Assembly (NCBI GenBank): GCA_902554705.1
Contig: CACDPP010000002.1
Span: 1 to 64,000 of the forward strand
Length of the DNA: 64,000 bases
Direction: 5' to 3'
Origin: Paracoccaceae bacterium
Lineage (GTDB): Bacteria > Pseudomonadota > Alphaproteobacteria > Rhodobacterales > Rhodobacteraceae
Of the stretch, positions 52,832-60,926 are shown in pieces; positions within the stretch are counted from its first letter, which is position 1; each line of letters starts with the position of its first letter. The translations under genes and the position numbers were made by a program. The notes beneath the pieces are model-generated. The model saw only the letters and a program-made list of their open reading frames with translations, did no database searches and was not told where the DNA came from.

Positions 52832-53313
52832 TAGGATGCTTCCCTCATTTCTTTTGCTGCATCTAGCACAGCCCTTATAATTTTATCATATCCGGTACAT
52901 CGACAAAGATTACCAGCTAACCAATATCGCACCTGTTCTTCATTTGGGTCAGGGTTTTTTTCCAATAAATTTTTTGCTGCGACCAGAATACCTGGTGTGC
53001 AAATACCGCACTGCAAAGCGGCATGCTCAACAAATTTTTTCTGAAGGGGGTGCAGTTTGTCCCCTTTCGCCATACCCTCAATTGTTTCGATACTTTTGCC
53101 ACTCGCTTCAACACCTAGCATTAAACATGAGCACACTAGTCGGTCCTCAATGGTTACAGTGCAGGCGCCACAATCGCCTGTTCCGCACCCTTCTTTTGTT
53201 CCGGTTAAGTTGAGGCGGTCCCTTAAAACATCCAATAGAGTTTCCCGAGGATCACATAGAAACTCAACATCGTCTCCGTTAACTTTGGCAGTTACATGAA
53301 TATTACTCATCAT
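52831..53313 (-). CDS. Molybdenum hydroxylase 2Fe-2S subunit
   Basis: A 160-residue iron-sulfur protein. The plant-type cluster uses the cysteines of EGCGTGDCGACTV plus a later CSC; the second cluster uses QCGICTPG and NLCRCTGYD. It passes electrons from the molybdenum site to FAD. Two ATGs are possible (53313 and 53310); the first overlaps the FAD-subunit stop. Confidence 0.92.
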   Translation of the reverse strand: MMSNIHVTAKVNGDDVEFLCDPRETLLDVLRDRLNLTGTKEGCGTGDCGACTVTIEDRLVCSCLMLGVEASGKSIETIEGMAKGDKLHPLQKKFVEHAALQCGICTPGILVAAKNLLEKNPDPNEEQVRYWLAGNLCRCTGYDKIIRAVLDAAKEMREAS

Positions 53314-54173
53314 TATTTTCCTTGGGCTCGATCATAAGCTTTTTTTGCAGTGCGCACGGCTAGAACACCAGCGATGTCTGTTCTAAACTCTATCGTTCCT
53401 CTTTTATCATCAATTGGATTACATGCTTTCTCTGCCGCTTGGGCTAGTTTTTTCAACGCTGCTTTATCTAATTTGGTTCCGATTATAGCCTGAGCGCATT
53501 CATCAACTAATAGCACGGTGGGTGCTACAGCTCCCAAGGCTACGCGTGCATCAGTGATTATTCCATTATCCAAGCGCAAACTAACCGCGCAGCCCACAAC
53601 TGCGATATCCATTTCTGTTCTTGGTATGAACCTTAAGTAGGCATCACCTGCATTCTTTTCTCTAGCTGGTATATGAACAGCTGAGATCAGTTCACCTTTT
53701 TTTAATGATGTTTTGCTTGGACCAGTGGGAATATTTTCGACTTTTTCTGTTCTTTCGCCTGAGGGACCTATCACTGAAACAGTAGCCCCAGCGGCAATTT
53801 GAGCAGGTACGCTATCTGCTGCAGGTGACCCATTACATAGATTTCCAACTATCGTGGCTCTTCCTTGAATTTGTGTTGATCCAATTAAATCTGTGGCCTC
53901 CACCAAGCCGGGCCAAGCTTTCTTAAATTCCGCATGCTCTGACATCTCAGCGCCTGAAACGCCAATTCCTAAAGTCCAGCTACCGTCATTATTTTGAGTG
54001 ATATCCTTTACGCCTTGGATGTGTTTGATATCAATCAGATCATCAGGGGTTAAAATATCAGAACGCATTTGAACAAGCACGTCTGTCCCTCCAGCAAGAA
54101 AACGAATTTGCCCCACTGAATTTGCCGCAATTTCAGATGCATCTAAGAAGTTTGATGGTGTGTGATAATTCAT
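53313..54173 (-). CDS. Molybdenum hydroxylase FAD-binding subunit
   Basis: A 286-residue FAD subunit (CoxM/XdhB type). AGGTDVLVQMRSD and TIVGNLCNGSPAADSVPA are the two flavin-binding motifs, and a CO dehydrogenase flavoprotein-like C-terminal domain follows. It is the first gene of the four-gene operon (FAD, FeS, Mo, MoaD-like). Confidence 0.91.
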   Translation of the reverse strand: MNYHTPSNFLDASEIAANSVGQIRFLAGGTDVLVQMRSDILTPDDLIDIKHIQGVKDITQNNDGSWTLGIGVSGAEMSEHAEFKKAWPGLVEATDLIGSTQIQGRATIVGNLCNGSPAADSVPAQIAAGATVSVIGPSGERTEKVENIPTGPSKTSLKKGELISAVHIPAREKNAGDAYLRFIPRTEMDIAVVGCAVSLRLDNGIITDARVALGAVAPTVLLVDECAQAIIGTKLDKAALKKLAQAAEKACNPIDDKRGTIEFRTDIAGVLAVRTAKKAYDRAQGK

Positions 54174-54288
54174 AAAAGACTCTGCTAAAAAAGAAATTTT
54201 GCTTCGTGTGAAGTCAGGCTAACTTAAAAAATTTATCCAATCAATTTTTATTGATACCCTGATTAATTTATTTTATTTTTTAAAACTT

Positions 54289-54597
54289 TTACAATTCTAT
54301 GAAAATTTGTTCGTCTTCAACTTTTAACTTGTATGTTTTTAGGTCTTCGCAAGGTGGGTCCATTACGACTTTACCAGTCTTAATATTAAAAACTCCGAGA
54401 TGCATAGGGCATTCTATTTCTTCGCCGTCAATTAAGCCATCTACGAGGTGAATGTCTTCATGCGTGCAAAGACCGTCAGTAGCATAAAACCCGTCTTCTA
54501 GATGATAAATGCAATATGTTCGATCGTTGTAATCAAATCTGTATTGGTCTTCAAAATCAACATCAGAGGTATTGCAAACAAATGTCCAGTCCGCCAT
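54289..54597 (-). CDS. Rieske 2Fe-2S ferredoxin, MocE-like
   Basis: A 102-residue Rieske ferredoxin. Cluster ligands are CTHEDIHL (C-x-H) and CPMHLGVF (C-x2-H), about 18 residues apart. It resembles the MocE/BedB electron donors to oxygenases. The gene is divergent from the MocD-like desaturase/hydroxylase (78-base gap), its expected redox partner, as in rhizopine (moc) loci. No ferredoxin reductase is nearby. Confidence 0.87.
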   Translation of the reverse strand: MADWTFVCNTSDVDFEDQYRFDYNDRTYCIYHLEDGFYATDGLCTHEDIHLVDGLIDGEEIECPMHLGVFNIKTGKVVMDPPCEDLKTYKLKVEDEQIFIEL

Positions 54598-54675
54598 TAT
54601 CTGTTTCGTCCTTGTTGTTTAAGTTTAGTTTTGAGCTAATTTTATAAAAAGTAAATTGTAGGGTGGCAAAGAAAA

Positions 54676-55714
54676 ATGGAAATACAAAAACCACAAATCG
54701 GGATAAATAGCACATCTGGTGATTGGTTTAAAATTAAAATTGATCGTAAAATTTTAAAAGAGCTTTCAAGGCGAAGCGATTTTGAAGGTTGGAAACATAT
54801 AATAATTTATTTTGTTTCTTTATTGGGATTAGGTTTGCTTTGTTACAGCTCTTGGGGCACCTGGTGGTTTATTCCTTTATATCTGGCTTACTGCACGTGG
54901 TGGGGGGGTGCAGATGCCATATGGCATGAGTGTGGTCACAGAACGGCTTTCAAGACCCGTGGTTTAAATGACTTCTTTTATCAAATAGCAAGTTTCATGA
55001 ATAACTTTGAGTCAGTACGTTTTCATTGGAGTCATTCACTTCATCACAGTTACACAGCATCGGTTGACCCTCATGATTTTGAGGTAGAGGGTAGCATTTT
55101 TTTGGAAACCAAAAACATTGGTAGAGTTTTTAATTATTTTCGTACCAGGATTTGGACTTTTGAATTTGCACAAGTCATTACATTACGAAATTTTACAGCA
55201 TGCTCTTGGTGTTAATACGCGCGTTATGCGCGAATGTATTCCACAGGACAAGCAAGCGTCTTGCATAAGAAACTCTCGTATCTACGTTGGATTATGGATA
55301 GGAATTATTTTGTTTGCGGTAGCTATTGGTTCTTGGCTACCAGTATTCCTACTTCTTGTTCCCAAGTTTTTTGCGACGCTGAATATCGTTTGGGGCATAA
55401 CCCAACATGTAGGGTTGAAAGAGGACGTTAAGGATCACCGTTTGTCTACTCGGTCCGTGCGTTTAAACCCTATCTTCAGTTTTATTTACTGGAAAATGGA
55501 ATATCATATTGAGCACCATATGTTCCCGATGGTTCCATCGCATAAGCTTCCTAAATTACATGAGGTTATAAAGGAGCAGCTTCCCAAGCCAAAGTCTCTT
55601 TACCATGCCTATAAGGAAATCATTCCAGCAGTTTTGAAACAAACTAAAGACCCCGCTTATCATATTAGGGTTGAGTTACCCGACGCGGGTGCTCAAACAG
55701 TTAATTCTGCTTGA
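54676..55714 (+). pseudogene. MocD-like fatty acid desaturase/hydroxylase, split by a frameshift
   Basis: One membrane diiron enzyme is read in two frames. The first frame (54676-55215) has membrane helices and the His boxes HECGHRT and HSLHHSY; the second (open across about 55118-55714) has HIEHHMFP. The segment is 1,039 bases, which is 3 x 346 + 1, so a single extra base explains the break; by continuity of sequence it lies at about 55165-55190. A repaired product of about 345 residues would be normal for the family, which desaturates lipids or O-demethylates rhizopine-type compounds with a Rieske donor. It may be a recent pseudogene or a sequencing error. Both halves are otherwise intact. 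Confidence 0.8.
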
Positions 55715-55757
55715 TTGAGAAAGATAGCTGTTGGAAATTCGTATAGGAGCCAAAAAC

Positions 55758-56552
55758 ATGCAAAAAAAATTGACGGTAAAAGATATATTAGGCTCCCGAG
55801 GGCAAAGGAAACTTACCGAAATTTATACTCATACGGTGCTAGAAGCTGAAGCCTGTGAGGCAGCTGGCATTGATATGATTATTACCTCTGAATTAAACGA
55901 CTACGAGAGAATACGCGCAGCAGCGCCTAACACGTTTTTTACAGTTGGATTAAGTTATGGAGCTCATTTGGATGAACATTCAATTTTAAAGAGATCTTTC
56001 TATCTAATGAATAAGGGGGCTGATGCGATTTATTGTCCCCAGAGTACACGGTTAATTAAAGCTATTGCAGATGAGGGAATTCCTGTAATAGGTCACTCTG
56101 GTTTTATACCTTATAAATCAACACACTATGGTGGATTTAAGGCGGCTGGGAAGACTAATTTAGAAGCGAAAAAAATCCTTTCTGAAATTACCAGAATACA
56201 AGAAGCGGGGGCCTTTGCAGTGGAATTAGAGATTGTCCCGTCAAAAGTGGCAACTGAGATATCAAAAGCAGTCGAAATTTTTCTCATTGGAATGGGAAGT
56301 GGTGTTGATTGTGATGCGCAATACTTATTTTCAGAGGATGTTTTGGGTTACAACAAGGGACATATTCCTAGACATGCAAAAGTTTACTCCGATCTCCACA
56401 AGGATTTTGACGCTTTGCAAAATAAAGCGGTTAAAGCATATTCTAGATTTGCAAATGAAGTTAGGGATTTAAAGTATCCCTCATCGGAACACGATATCAG
56501 TATTGCTAATGAAGAGCTCAATCAATTCTCTAATTTCATAAAAAATAACTGA
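55758..56552 (+). CDS. PanB-like protein (ketopantoate hydroxymethyltransferase family)
   Basis: A 264-residue TIM-barrel protein of the PanB/PEP mutase superfamily. VKDILGSRGQRKLTEIYTHT begins the fold, EAAGIDMII, PVIGHSGFIP, FAVELEIVPS and GMGSGVDCDAQYLFSEDVLGY match the PanB layout. AGGAG at 55745-55749 supports ATG 55758. True panB genes usually pair with panC, absent here. It sits between the MocD-like gene and a sugar transporter, suggesting a catabolic one-carbon or aldol reaction instead of pantothenate synthesis. A similar gene is cut by the left edge. Confidence 0.78.
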   Translation: MQKKLTVKDILGSRGQRKLTEIYTHTVLEAEACEAAGIDMIITSELNDYERIRAAAPNTFFTVGLSYGAHLDEHSILKRSFYLMNKGADAIYCPQSTRLIKAIADEGIPVIGHSGFIPYKSTHYGGFKAAGKTNLEAKKILSEITRIQEAGAFAVELEIVPSKVATEISKAVEIFLIGMGSGVDCDAQYLFSEDVLGYNKGHIPRHAKVYSDLHKDFDALQNKAVKAYSRFANEVRDLKYPSSEHDISIANEELNQFSNFIKNN

Positions 56553-56585
56553 CTAAATTCAGTCAAAAAATATCGAGTATTTTTT
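56550..56585 (+). terminator. Possible terminator after the PanB-like gene
   Basis: A short hairpin (TGACT/AGTCA, 56550-56554 and 56561-56565) overlaps the stop codon region, followed by a second perfect 8-bp A/T inverted repeat (AAAAAATA at 56565-56572, TATTTTTT at 56578-56585) ending in a T-run. Together these could end the PanB-like transcript. The stems are AT-rich, so strength is uncertain. Confidence 0.38.
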
Positions 56586-56679
56586 CGTTTTATTGCAAAA
56601 AAATATTTACTAAATTTTAATCGTTTGGTTTAAAATTTAGGCAAATCATAAATCTTGATATATCGTTATAGCTATGAGC

Positions 56680-56692
56680 TATCGAATCGATA
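56680..56692. promoter_or_regulatory. Candidate operator before the sugar-transport operon
   Basis: TATCGA-A-TCGATA is a perfect 6+1+6 inverted repeat, 28 bases before the binding-protein start. Its position suits a repressor of the sugar operon. No regulator gene is found in the window, and the length is short enough to arise by chance. Confidence 0.28.
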
Positions 56693-56719
56693 CTCAAAAA
56701 AACAAATTGGGAGGGAAAA

Positions 56720-57715
56720 ATGAAATTAATTAAGTATGGATTAGCGACGCTATTTTCGTTGCAGCTCGCTACGACAGCTGTAGCTGCACCAACTGGACAA
56801 GATTTAGGAGCAAACTGGTGTTCTGATGTAAAAATGCATTTCTATGCAGGTGGACCTGAAGCTGGAGGCTTTGCAGGAATAGTGGCTGCAGGAGCAATGA
56901 ATGCTATTAGGGATACAGGAGCGGACGCTGAGATCATTTATTCAGAATGGGACTTTGAAAAAATGGTTAGGCAGCTTAGAGAATCTATTGGTTTGGGCGT
57001 TGATGCCATTGGAATGATGGGACACCCTGGAGATGATGCTTTAATGCCGCTAGCTAAGCAAGCTGCTGCAAAAGGTATTCTTATGACTTATCAGAATGTT
57101 GATCCAGCCGGAGTTAGAGCAAGATTTGGTGGCGGTTATGTTGGTGCTAATTTAGCAACTCAAGGTAAAGCCTTAGCTAGAGAAGCCATTAGACAATTTG
57201 GCCTTAAAGCCGGTGATCATGCTATTGTAATGGTTCCAATTGGCGATTATGCAAGAGCTCAGCGAGAGGATGGTGCGAGAATTGTTTTTGAAGAGCATGG
57301 GATGACCGTAACAGTTGTAGATGGTAACCCAGCATATGCATCAGATCCCAATACTGTAATACCAATTTTCACGGCTGCGCTCAGCGCCAACCCTAAAACA
57401 AAAATAATCGTTCACCCAGGCAGTGATATTATGAATGTTGCCGAGGGTATTGCCAAAGCAGCGGGTTATGGTCCAAATGAAATCTTGCAGATAGGATTTG
57501 ATACAAGTCCACAAATCATGACTGCTTTTGAAAAAGGATATGTTCACCTAACTTCAGATCAGCAACCTTTCTTGCAAGGCTATTTACCTGTTCTGTCTCT
57601 TTGTCAAACTGCTGTTCTTGGAACAGGAGCGATCAATCAAGATACTGGGGCCGGTTTTGTTGATACAAACAACTACAAGGCAGTTAAAGCTCTTGCGGAC
57701 GCAGGGTTGAGATAA
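56720..57715 (+). CDS. Periplasmic sugar-binding protein (RbsB/MocB-like)
   Basis: A 331-residue type I periplasmic binding protein: signal peptide at residues 1-22 (AVA/APT), then two alpha/beta lobes. The ligand-contact regions include MHFYAGGPEAGGF, GDYARAQREDGAR and GFDTSPQIM. GGGAGGG precedes the ATG. It feeds the single-domain ATPase and permease downstream. Ligand: a sugar, cyclitol or derivative; MocB, the rhizopine-binding protein, belongs to the same family, which fits the nearby MocE/MocD-like genes. Confidence 0.87.
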   Translation: MKLIKYGLATLFSLQLATTAVAAPTGQDLGANWCSDVKMHFYAGGPEAGGFAGIVAAGAMNAIRDTGADAEIIYSEWDFEKMVRQLRESIGLGVDAIGMMGHPGDDALMPLAKQAAAKGILMTYQNVDPAGVRARFGGGYVGANLATQGKALAREAIRQFGLKAGDHAIVMVPIGDYARAQREDGARIVFEEHGMTVTVVDGNPAYASDPNTVIPIFTAALSANPKTKIIVHPGSDIMNVAEGIAKAAGYGPNEILQIGFDTSPQIMTAFEKGYVHLTSDQQPFLQGYLPVLSLCQTAVLGTGAINQDTGAGFVDTNNYKAVKALADAGLR

Positions 57716-57723
57716 AAAATTTT

Positions 57724-57753
57724 TACTGACCCATTTAATTAAGTGGGTCAGTA
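57724..57753 (+). terminator. Hairpin between sugar-binding protein and ATPase genes
   Basis: TACTGACCCA and TGGGTCAGTA form a perfect 10-bp stem with a 10-base loop, followed by TTTTC, 9 bases after the binding-protein stop. It likely causes partial termination, favouring binding-protein expression. Confidence 0.68.
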
Positions 57754-57766
57754 TTTTCGAGGTATT

Positions 57767-58513
57767 ATGGGTAACATTATAGAATTAAAAAATGTCACAA
57801 AGAAATTCGGTGGCATCACAGCACTAAACAAAGCTTCCTTGCATGTTGGGGCAGGGGAAATAGTTGGTCTGATAGGTGATAATGGGGCCGGGAAATCCAC
57901 TCTTATAAAGACCCTGGTGGGAGTTTATTCTCCTGATGAAGGAGAAATATTAATTAGGGATCGGAAGGTTTCAAGCTGGACCGCGTTAAAAGCACGGGAA
58001 GCGGGAATAGAAACTGTTTTCCAAGATAGGGCCTTATGCCCTCAACAATCTATAGTTTGGAATATTTTTATGGGAAAAGAGTTGACTTATCCCTTTGGTT
58101 TTGTGCGAGAGAAAGAGCAGATAAATGAAGCTAATAGGTTGATCAGAGAAATTGGGTTTACGTCGAAGTTAATTAATGCTGATTCTCCTGTAGGCAACTT
58201 ATCAGGTGGAGAAAGACAGGGTGTAGCAATTGCCAGAGCCATATACAATAATGCTGAATTGATAATACTAGATGAGCCAACAAATGCATTGTCATTGAAT
58301 GAAACTCAAAAAGTTTTTGACTTTGTCAAAAACGTAAAAAAATCAAATAGATCCGTGTTGTTTATAGGACACAATATTTACCACGTTTACGATATTTCGG
58401 ATAGATTTGTAGTTCTTGATCGTGGTGAGGTAGTTCATCAGTTGACAAAAAATGACGTTGCTAGCCCTGAGGAGCTAATGAAAATAATGCGAGATACAAT
58501 AGTACAACATTAA
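57767..58513 (+). CDS. Sugar ABC transporter ATPase (single-domain, FrcA-like)
   Basis: A 248-residue ATPase: Walker A GDNGAGKST, signature LSGGERQG and Walker B LIILDEPTNAL. Only one ATPase domain is present, half the length of RbsA, as in FrcA-type carbohydrate importers. ATG 57767 with GAGG at 57759-57762 is preferred over the frame opening at 57743, which lies in the hairpin. Its stop is 8 bases from the permease start. Confidence 0.88.
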   Translation: MGNIIELKNVTKKFGGITALNKASLHVGAGEIVGLIGDNGAGKSTLIKTLVGVYSPDEGEILIRDRKVSSWTALKAREAGIETVFQDRALCPQQSIVWNIFMGKELTYPFGFVREKEQINEANRLIREIGFTSKLINADSPVGNLSGGERQGVAIARAIYNNAELIILDEPTNALSLNETQKVFDFVKNVKKSNRSVLFIGHNIYHVYDISDRFVVLDRGEVVHQLTKNDVASPEELMKIMRDTIVQH

Positions 58514-58521
58514 GGTCAGTT

Positions 58522-59499
58522 ATGAAAAAAGAATCATCCGTAATAAATAAAATTTTTCATAAAAATGGTAGGGCATTTGGCAGTATGGGCTACTTCATAA
58601 TTTTAATGCTGATTTTCCTTATTGGTGCTCCAGAAGCTTGGCTAAGGCCAAATTTACATCAATCTGTTTTTGTAATGATGCCAACTCTTATATTTTTGGT
58701 AATTCCACTAGTGTTTCTAGTAGCCTCTGGGGAAATTGACCTTTCCTTTGCTTCTACCTATGCATTGGCAGCATATATTTTTTCTATTCTAGTAAAGTCA
58801 GGAATAGACCCAGCCGTCGCAATTTTAGCTGGGGTTATTAGCGGCGCTGTAGTTGGTGCTCTGGTTGGCGCGCTAATAGTTTATGGACGCTTATCTTCGT
58901 TGGTCGCTTCATTAGGAGTTTTATTTCTTCTAAGAGGTCTTATTTTGGTATTAACGGAGAGCCGCTCAATTACTATGATGGATGAGTTAGAAAACCATTG
59001 GGTTTATCATCTTTTAGTTGGAAATTTTTATGGCTTCCCAATGCAAATGATCTGGGCGCTAGCATTCGTAATCTTTAGCTATTATTTATTCAACAAACAT
59101 GTCTTTGGTATTCATATCCATCACGTCGGTGATAATTATGTAAGTGCTGAGCAAATGGGCATTAATGTTAAAGCTGTGAAAATAAAAGCATTTATGTTTG
59201 TTGGATTGGGGGCAGGCATAGCTGGTATTTTTACCACTCTAATAACCTATTCTTTTTTCCCAACTCAAGGATTTGGATATTTGTTATTAGCTCTAGCAGC
59301 AGTGTTTGTCGGGGGAACGCCTTATTGGGGTGGTCTTGGAACAATAGCAGGAGCAGTGTTTGGAGTAGGGGTAATTGCCTATATGGAAGTCGGAGTTATA
59401 GCAGTGGGAATGAGTGGTGTTTGGCGCCAGTTTTTTAATGGTTTGATTATTCTATTAGCCCTTCTAGGGCATAGATTACATGGAGACAGGGTCCGTTAA
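58522..59499 (+). CDS. Sugar ABC transporter permease (RbsC-like)
   Basis: A 325-residue membrane protein with about eight to ten helices. PLVFLVASGEIDLSFAS is the family motif near the ATPase contact, and GAGIAGIFTTLITYS and AVFVGGTPYWGGLGTIAGAVFGV are further RbsC signatures. It forms the membrane channel with the upstream ATPase and binding protein. Confidence 0.9.
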   Translation: MKKESSVINKIFHKNGRAFGSMGYFIILMLIFLIGAPEAWLRPNLHQSVFVMMPTLIFLVIPLVFLVASGEIDLSFASTYALAAYIFSILVKSGIDPAVAILAGVISGAVVGALVGALIVYGRLSSLVASLGVLFLLRGLILVLTESRSITMMDELENHWVYHLLVGNFYGFPMQMIWALAFVIFSYYLFNKHVFGIHIHHVGDNYVSAEQMGINVKAVKIKAFMFVGLGAGIAGIFTTLITYSFFPTQGFGYLLLALAAVFVGGTPYWGGLGTIAGAVFGVGVIAYMEVGVIAVGMSGVWRQFFNGLIILLALLGHRLHGDRVR

Positions 59500-59565
59500 A
59501 GTGGATAGCTGTTATCTAAAACTATTTTAAAAAGTCAAATTTACCTAGAAGAGTAGGTTTCGAAA

Positions 59566-60882
59566 GTGAAAAAAATAGTACTAATAGGTGCAGGCAGTGC
59601 AGTGTTTGGGTTGGGAACAATCAATGATATTTTCCAGTCAGAGACTTTGGACGGTTCAACGATTGTACTTCATGACATAAACGAAAGCTCACTTAAAAAA
59701 ATAGCTGAAGCTGCTGAAAAATTTAGGGCTGAATATAATTTGAACTTTTTAATTAGGCCCGTGTCAGACCGACGTGAGGCGTTAAAGGATGCTGACTTTT
59801 GTGTAATTTCCATTGAAGTTGGTCATAGATTTGACCTTTGGGATATGGATTGGAAAATACCGCTGCAATTTGGCTTTAAGCAAATCTATGGAGAGAATGG
59901 TGGCCCTGGCGGTTTATTTCACTCTCTACGTATAATTCCACCAATACTTGCGATTTGTGCAGACATCCAAGAAATTTGCCCAGAAGCATTTGTATTCAAT
60001 TATTCAAACCCTATGCAACGTATCTGTCACTCGGTTATGACTAAGTTTCCTCAACTTAAATTTATTGGTTTATGCCATGAAATTTATTCCATGGAAGTGC
60101 AATTGCCCTTGCTCCTTAACACTGATCGATCAAATATCAATTTTAGAGCAGGGGGCCTTAATCATTTGAGCATACTTGTTAATGCAAATTTCAAGGATAC
60201 TGGTAAGGATGCATATCCAATAATACATGAAAAATTTGAGGAATTTTATTCAAATTATGAAAACATATATGATAATTATCATCACTCTAAGCCCGGCGGT
60301 GAAAGGGGCGTATTTTTCCAGCTTTACCAAAAGTATGGTTTTTTACCGATAACTGTTGATAGTCATTTAGGAGAGTACCTGAGTTGGGGTCATAGTGTTG
60401 CAGATCACGATGGAATTAACGAATTCTACACAAATTACAAAAAAAAGTGCATGAGTTTTTCAGAAGCAGAAAGTCAATACGCGAAGTTTTTCAATCTAGA
60501 AAAGAGATCACACGAACGAATAATACCGATTTTAGAGGCCATTTTGGAAGATGAGAATTCTGAAGAAGCGGCCGTCAATATTCCAAACAACGGTTGTATA
60601 AATGATTTACCAGAAGATATAGTTGTTGAAGTTCCCGCAAAAATTAATTCATCAGGAGTTCATGGAATAAGGCTCAATAATTATCCAAGGGCATTTTGTT
60701 CTCTTTTAAACAGTCAGGTAGGCTGTATTCGTATGACAACTGAAGCTGTTTTAAATCAGTCAAAAAGCGATGCTTATTTTGCACTGCTTGCGGATCCAGT
60801 TGTAGACGACGCAAGAACAGCTGAGAAGCTACTTGATACTATGATAGAACTTCAGAATGATTATTTGGGATATCTCAATTAG
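59566..60882 (+). CDS. Family 4 glycoside hydrolase (NAD/Mn-dependent alpha-glycosidase type)
   Basis: A 438-residue GH4 enzyme. The NAD-binding motif is IVLIGAGSAVFGLG, followed by YGENGGPGGLFHSLR, FNYSNPMQR, the metal-binding Cys in LCHEIY and the His in GGLNHLS. GH4 enzymes cleave glycosides by an oxidation-elimination route using NAD+ and a divalent metal. GTG 59566 is the likely start. Downstream of a sugar transporter, it would process the imported glycoside (galactoside, glucoside or uronide, not decided). Confidence 0.87.
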   Translation: MKKIVLIGAGSAVFGLGTINDIFQSETLDGSTIVLHDINESSLKKIAEAAEKFRAEYNLNFLIRPVSDRREALKDADFCVISIEVGHRFDLWDMDWKIPLQFGFKQIYGENGGPGGLFHSLRIIPPILAICADIQEICPEAFVFNYSNPMQRICHSVMTKFPQLKFIGLCHEIYSMEVQLPLLLNTDRSNINFRAGGLNHLSILVNANFKDTGKDAYPIIHEKFEEFYSNYENIYDNYHHSKPGGERGVFFQLYQKYGFLPITVDSHLGEYLSWGHSVADHDGINEFYTNYKKKCMSFSEAESQYAKFFNLEKRSHERIIPILEAILEDENSEEAAVNIPNNGCINDLPEDIVVEVPAKINSSGVHGIRLNNYPRAFCSLLNSQVGCIRMTTEAVLNQSKSDAYFALLADPVVDDARTAEKLLDTMIELQNDYLGYLN

Positions 60883-60926
60883 CGATATCGATAAGTTTTA
60901 TGAGTTTATTGTTGAAATCGCTAATT
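60877..60926. terminator. Inverted repeat spanning the convergent stops of the GH4 gene and carB
   Basis: AATTAGCGAT at 60877-60886 is the exact reverse complement of 60917-60926 (10 bp), with a 30-base loop. The arms contain the stop codons of the GH4 gene (60880-60882) and carB (60921-60923). It may act as a weak bidirectional terminator; the long loop lowers confidence. Confidence 0.38.

Noticed and set aside
50585-54173. Form I aerobic CO dehydrogenase (coxMSL)
   Set aside because: The large subunit has AYRAPG where form I CoxL has the AYXCSFR active-site motif.
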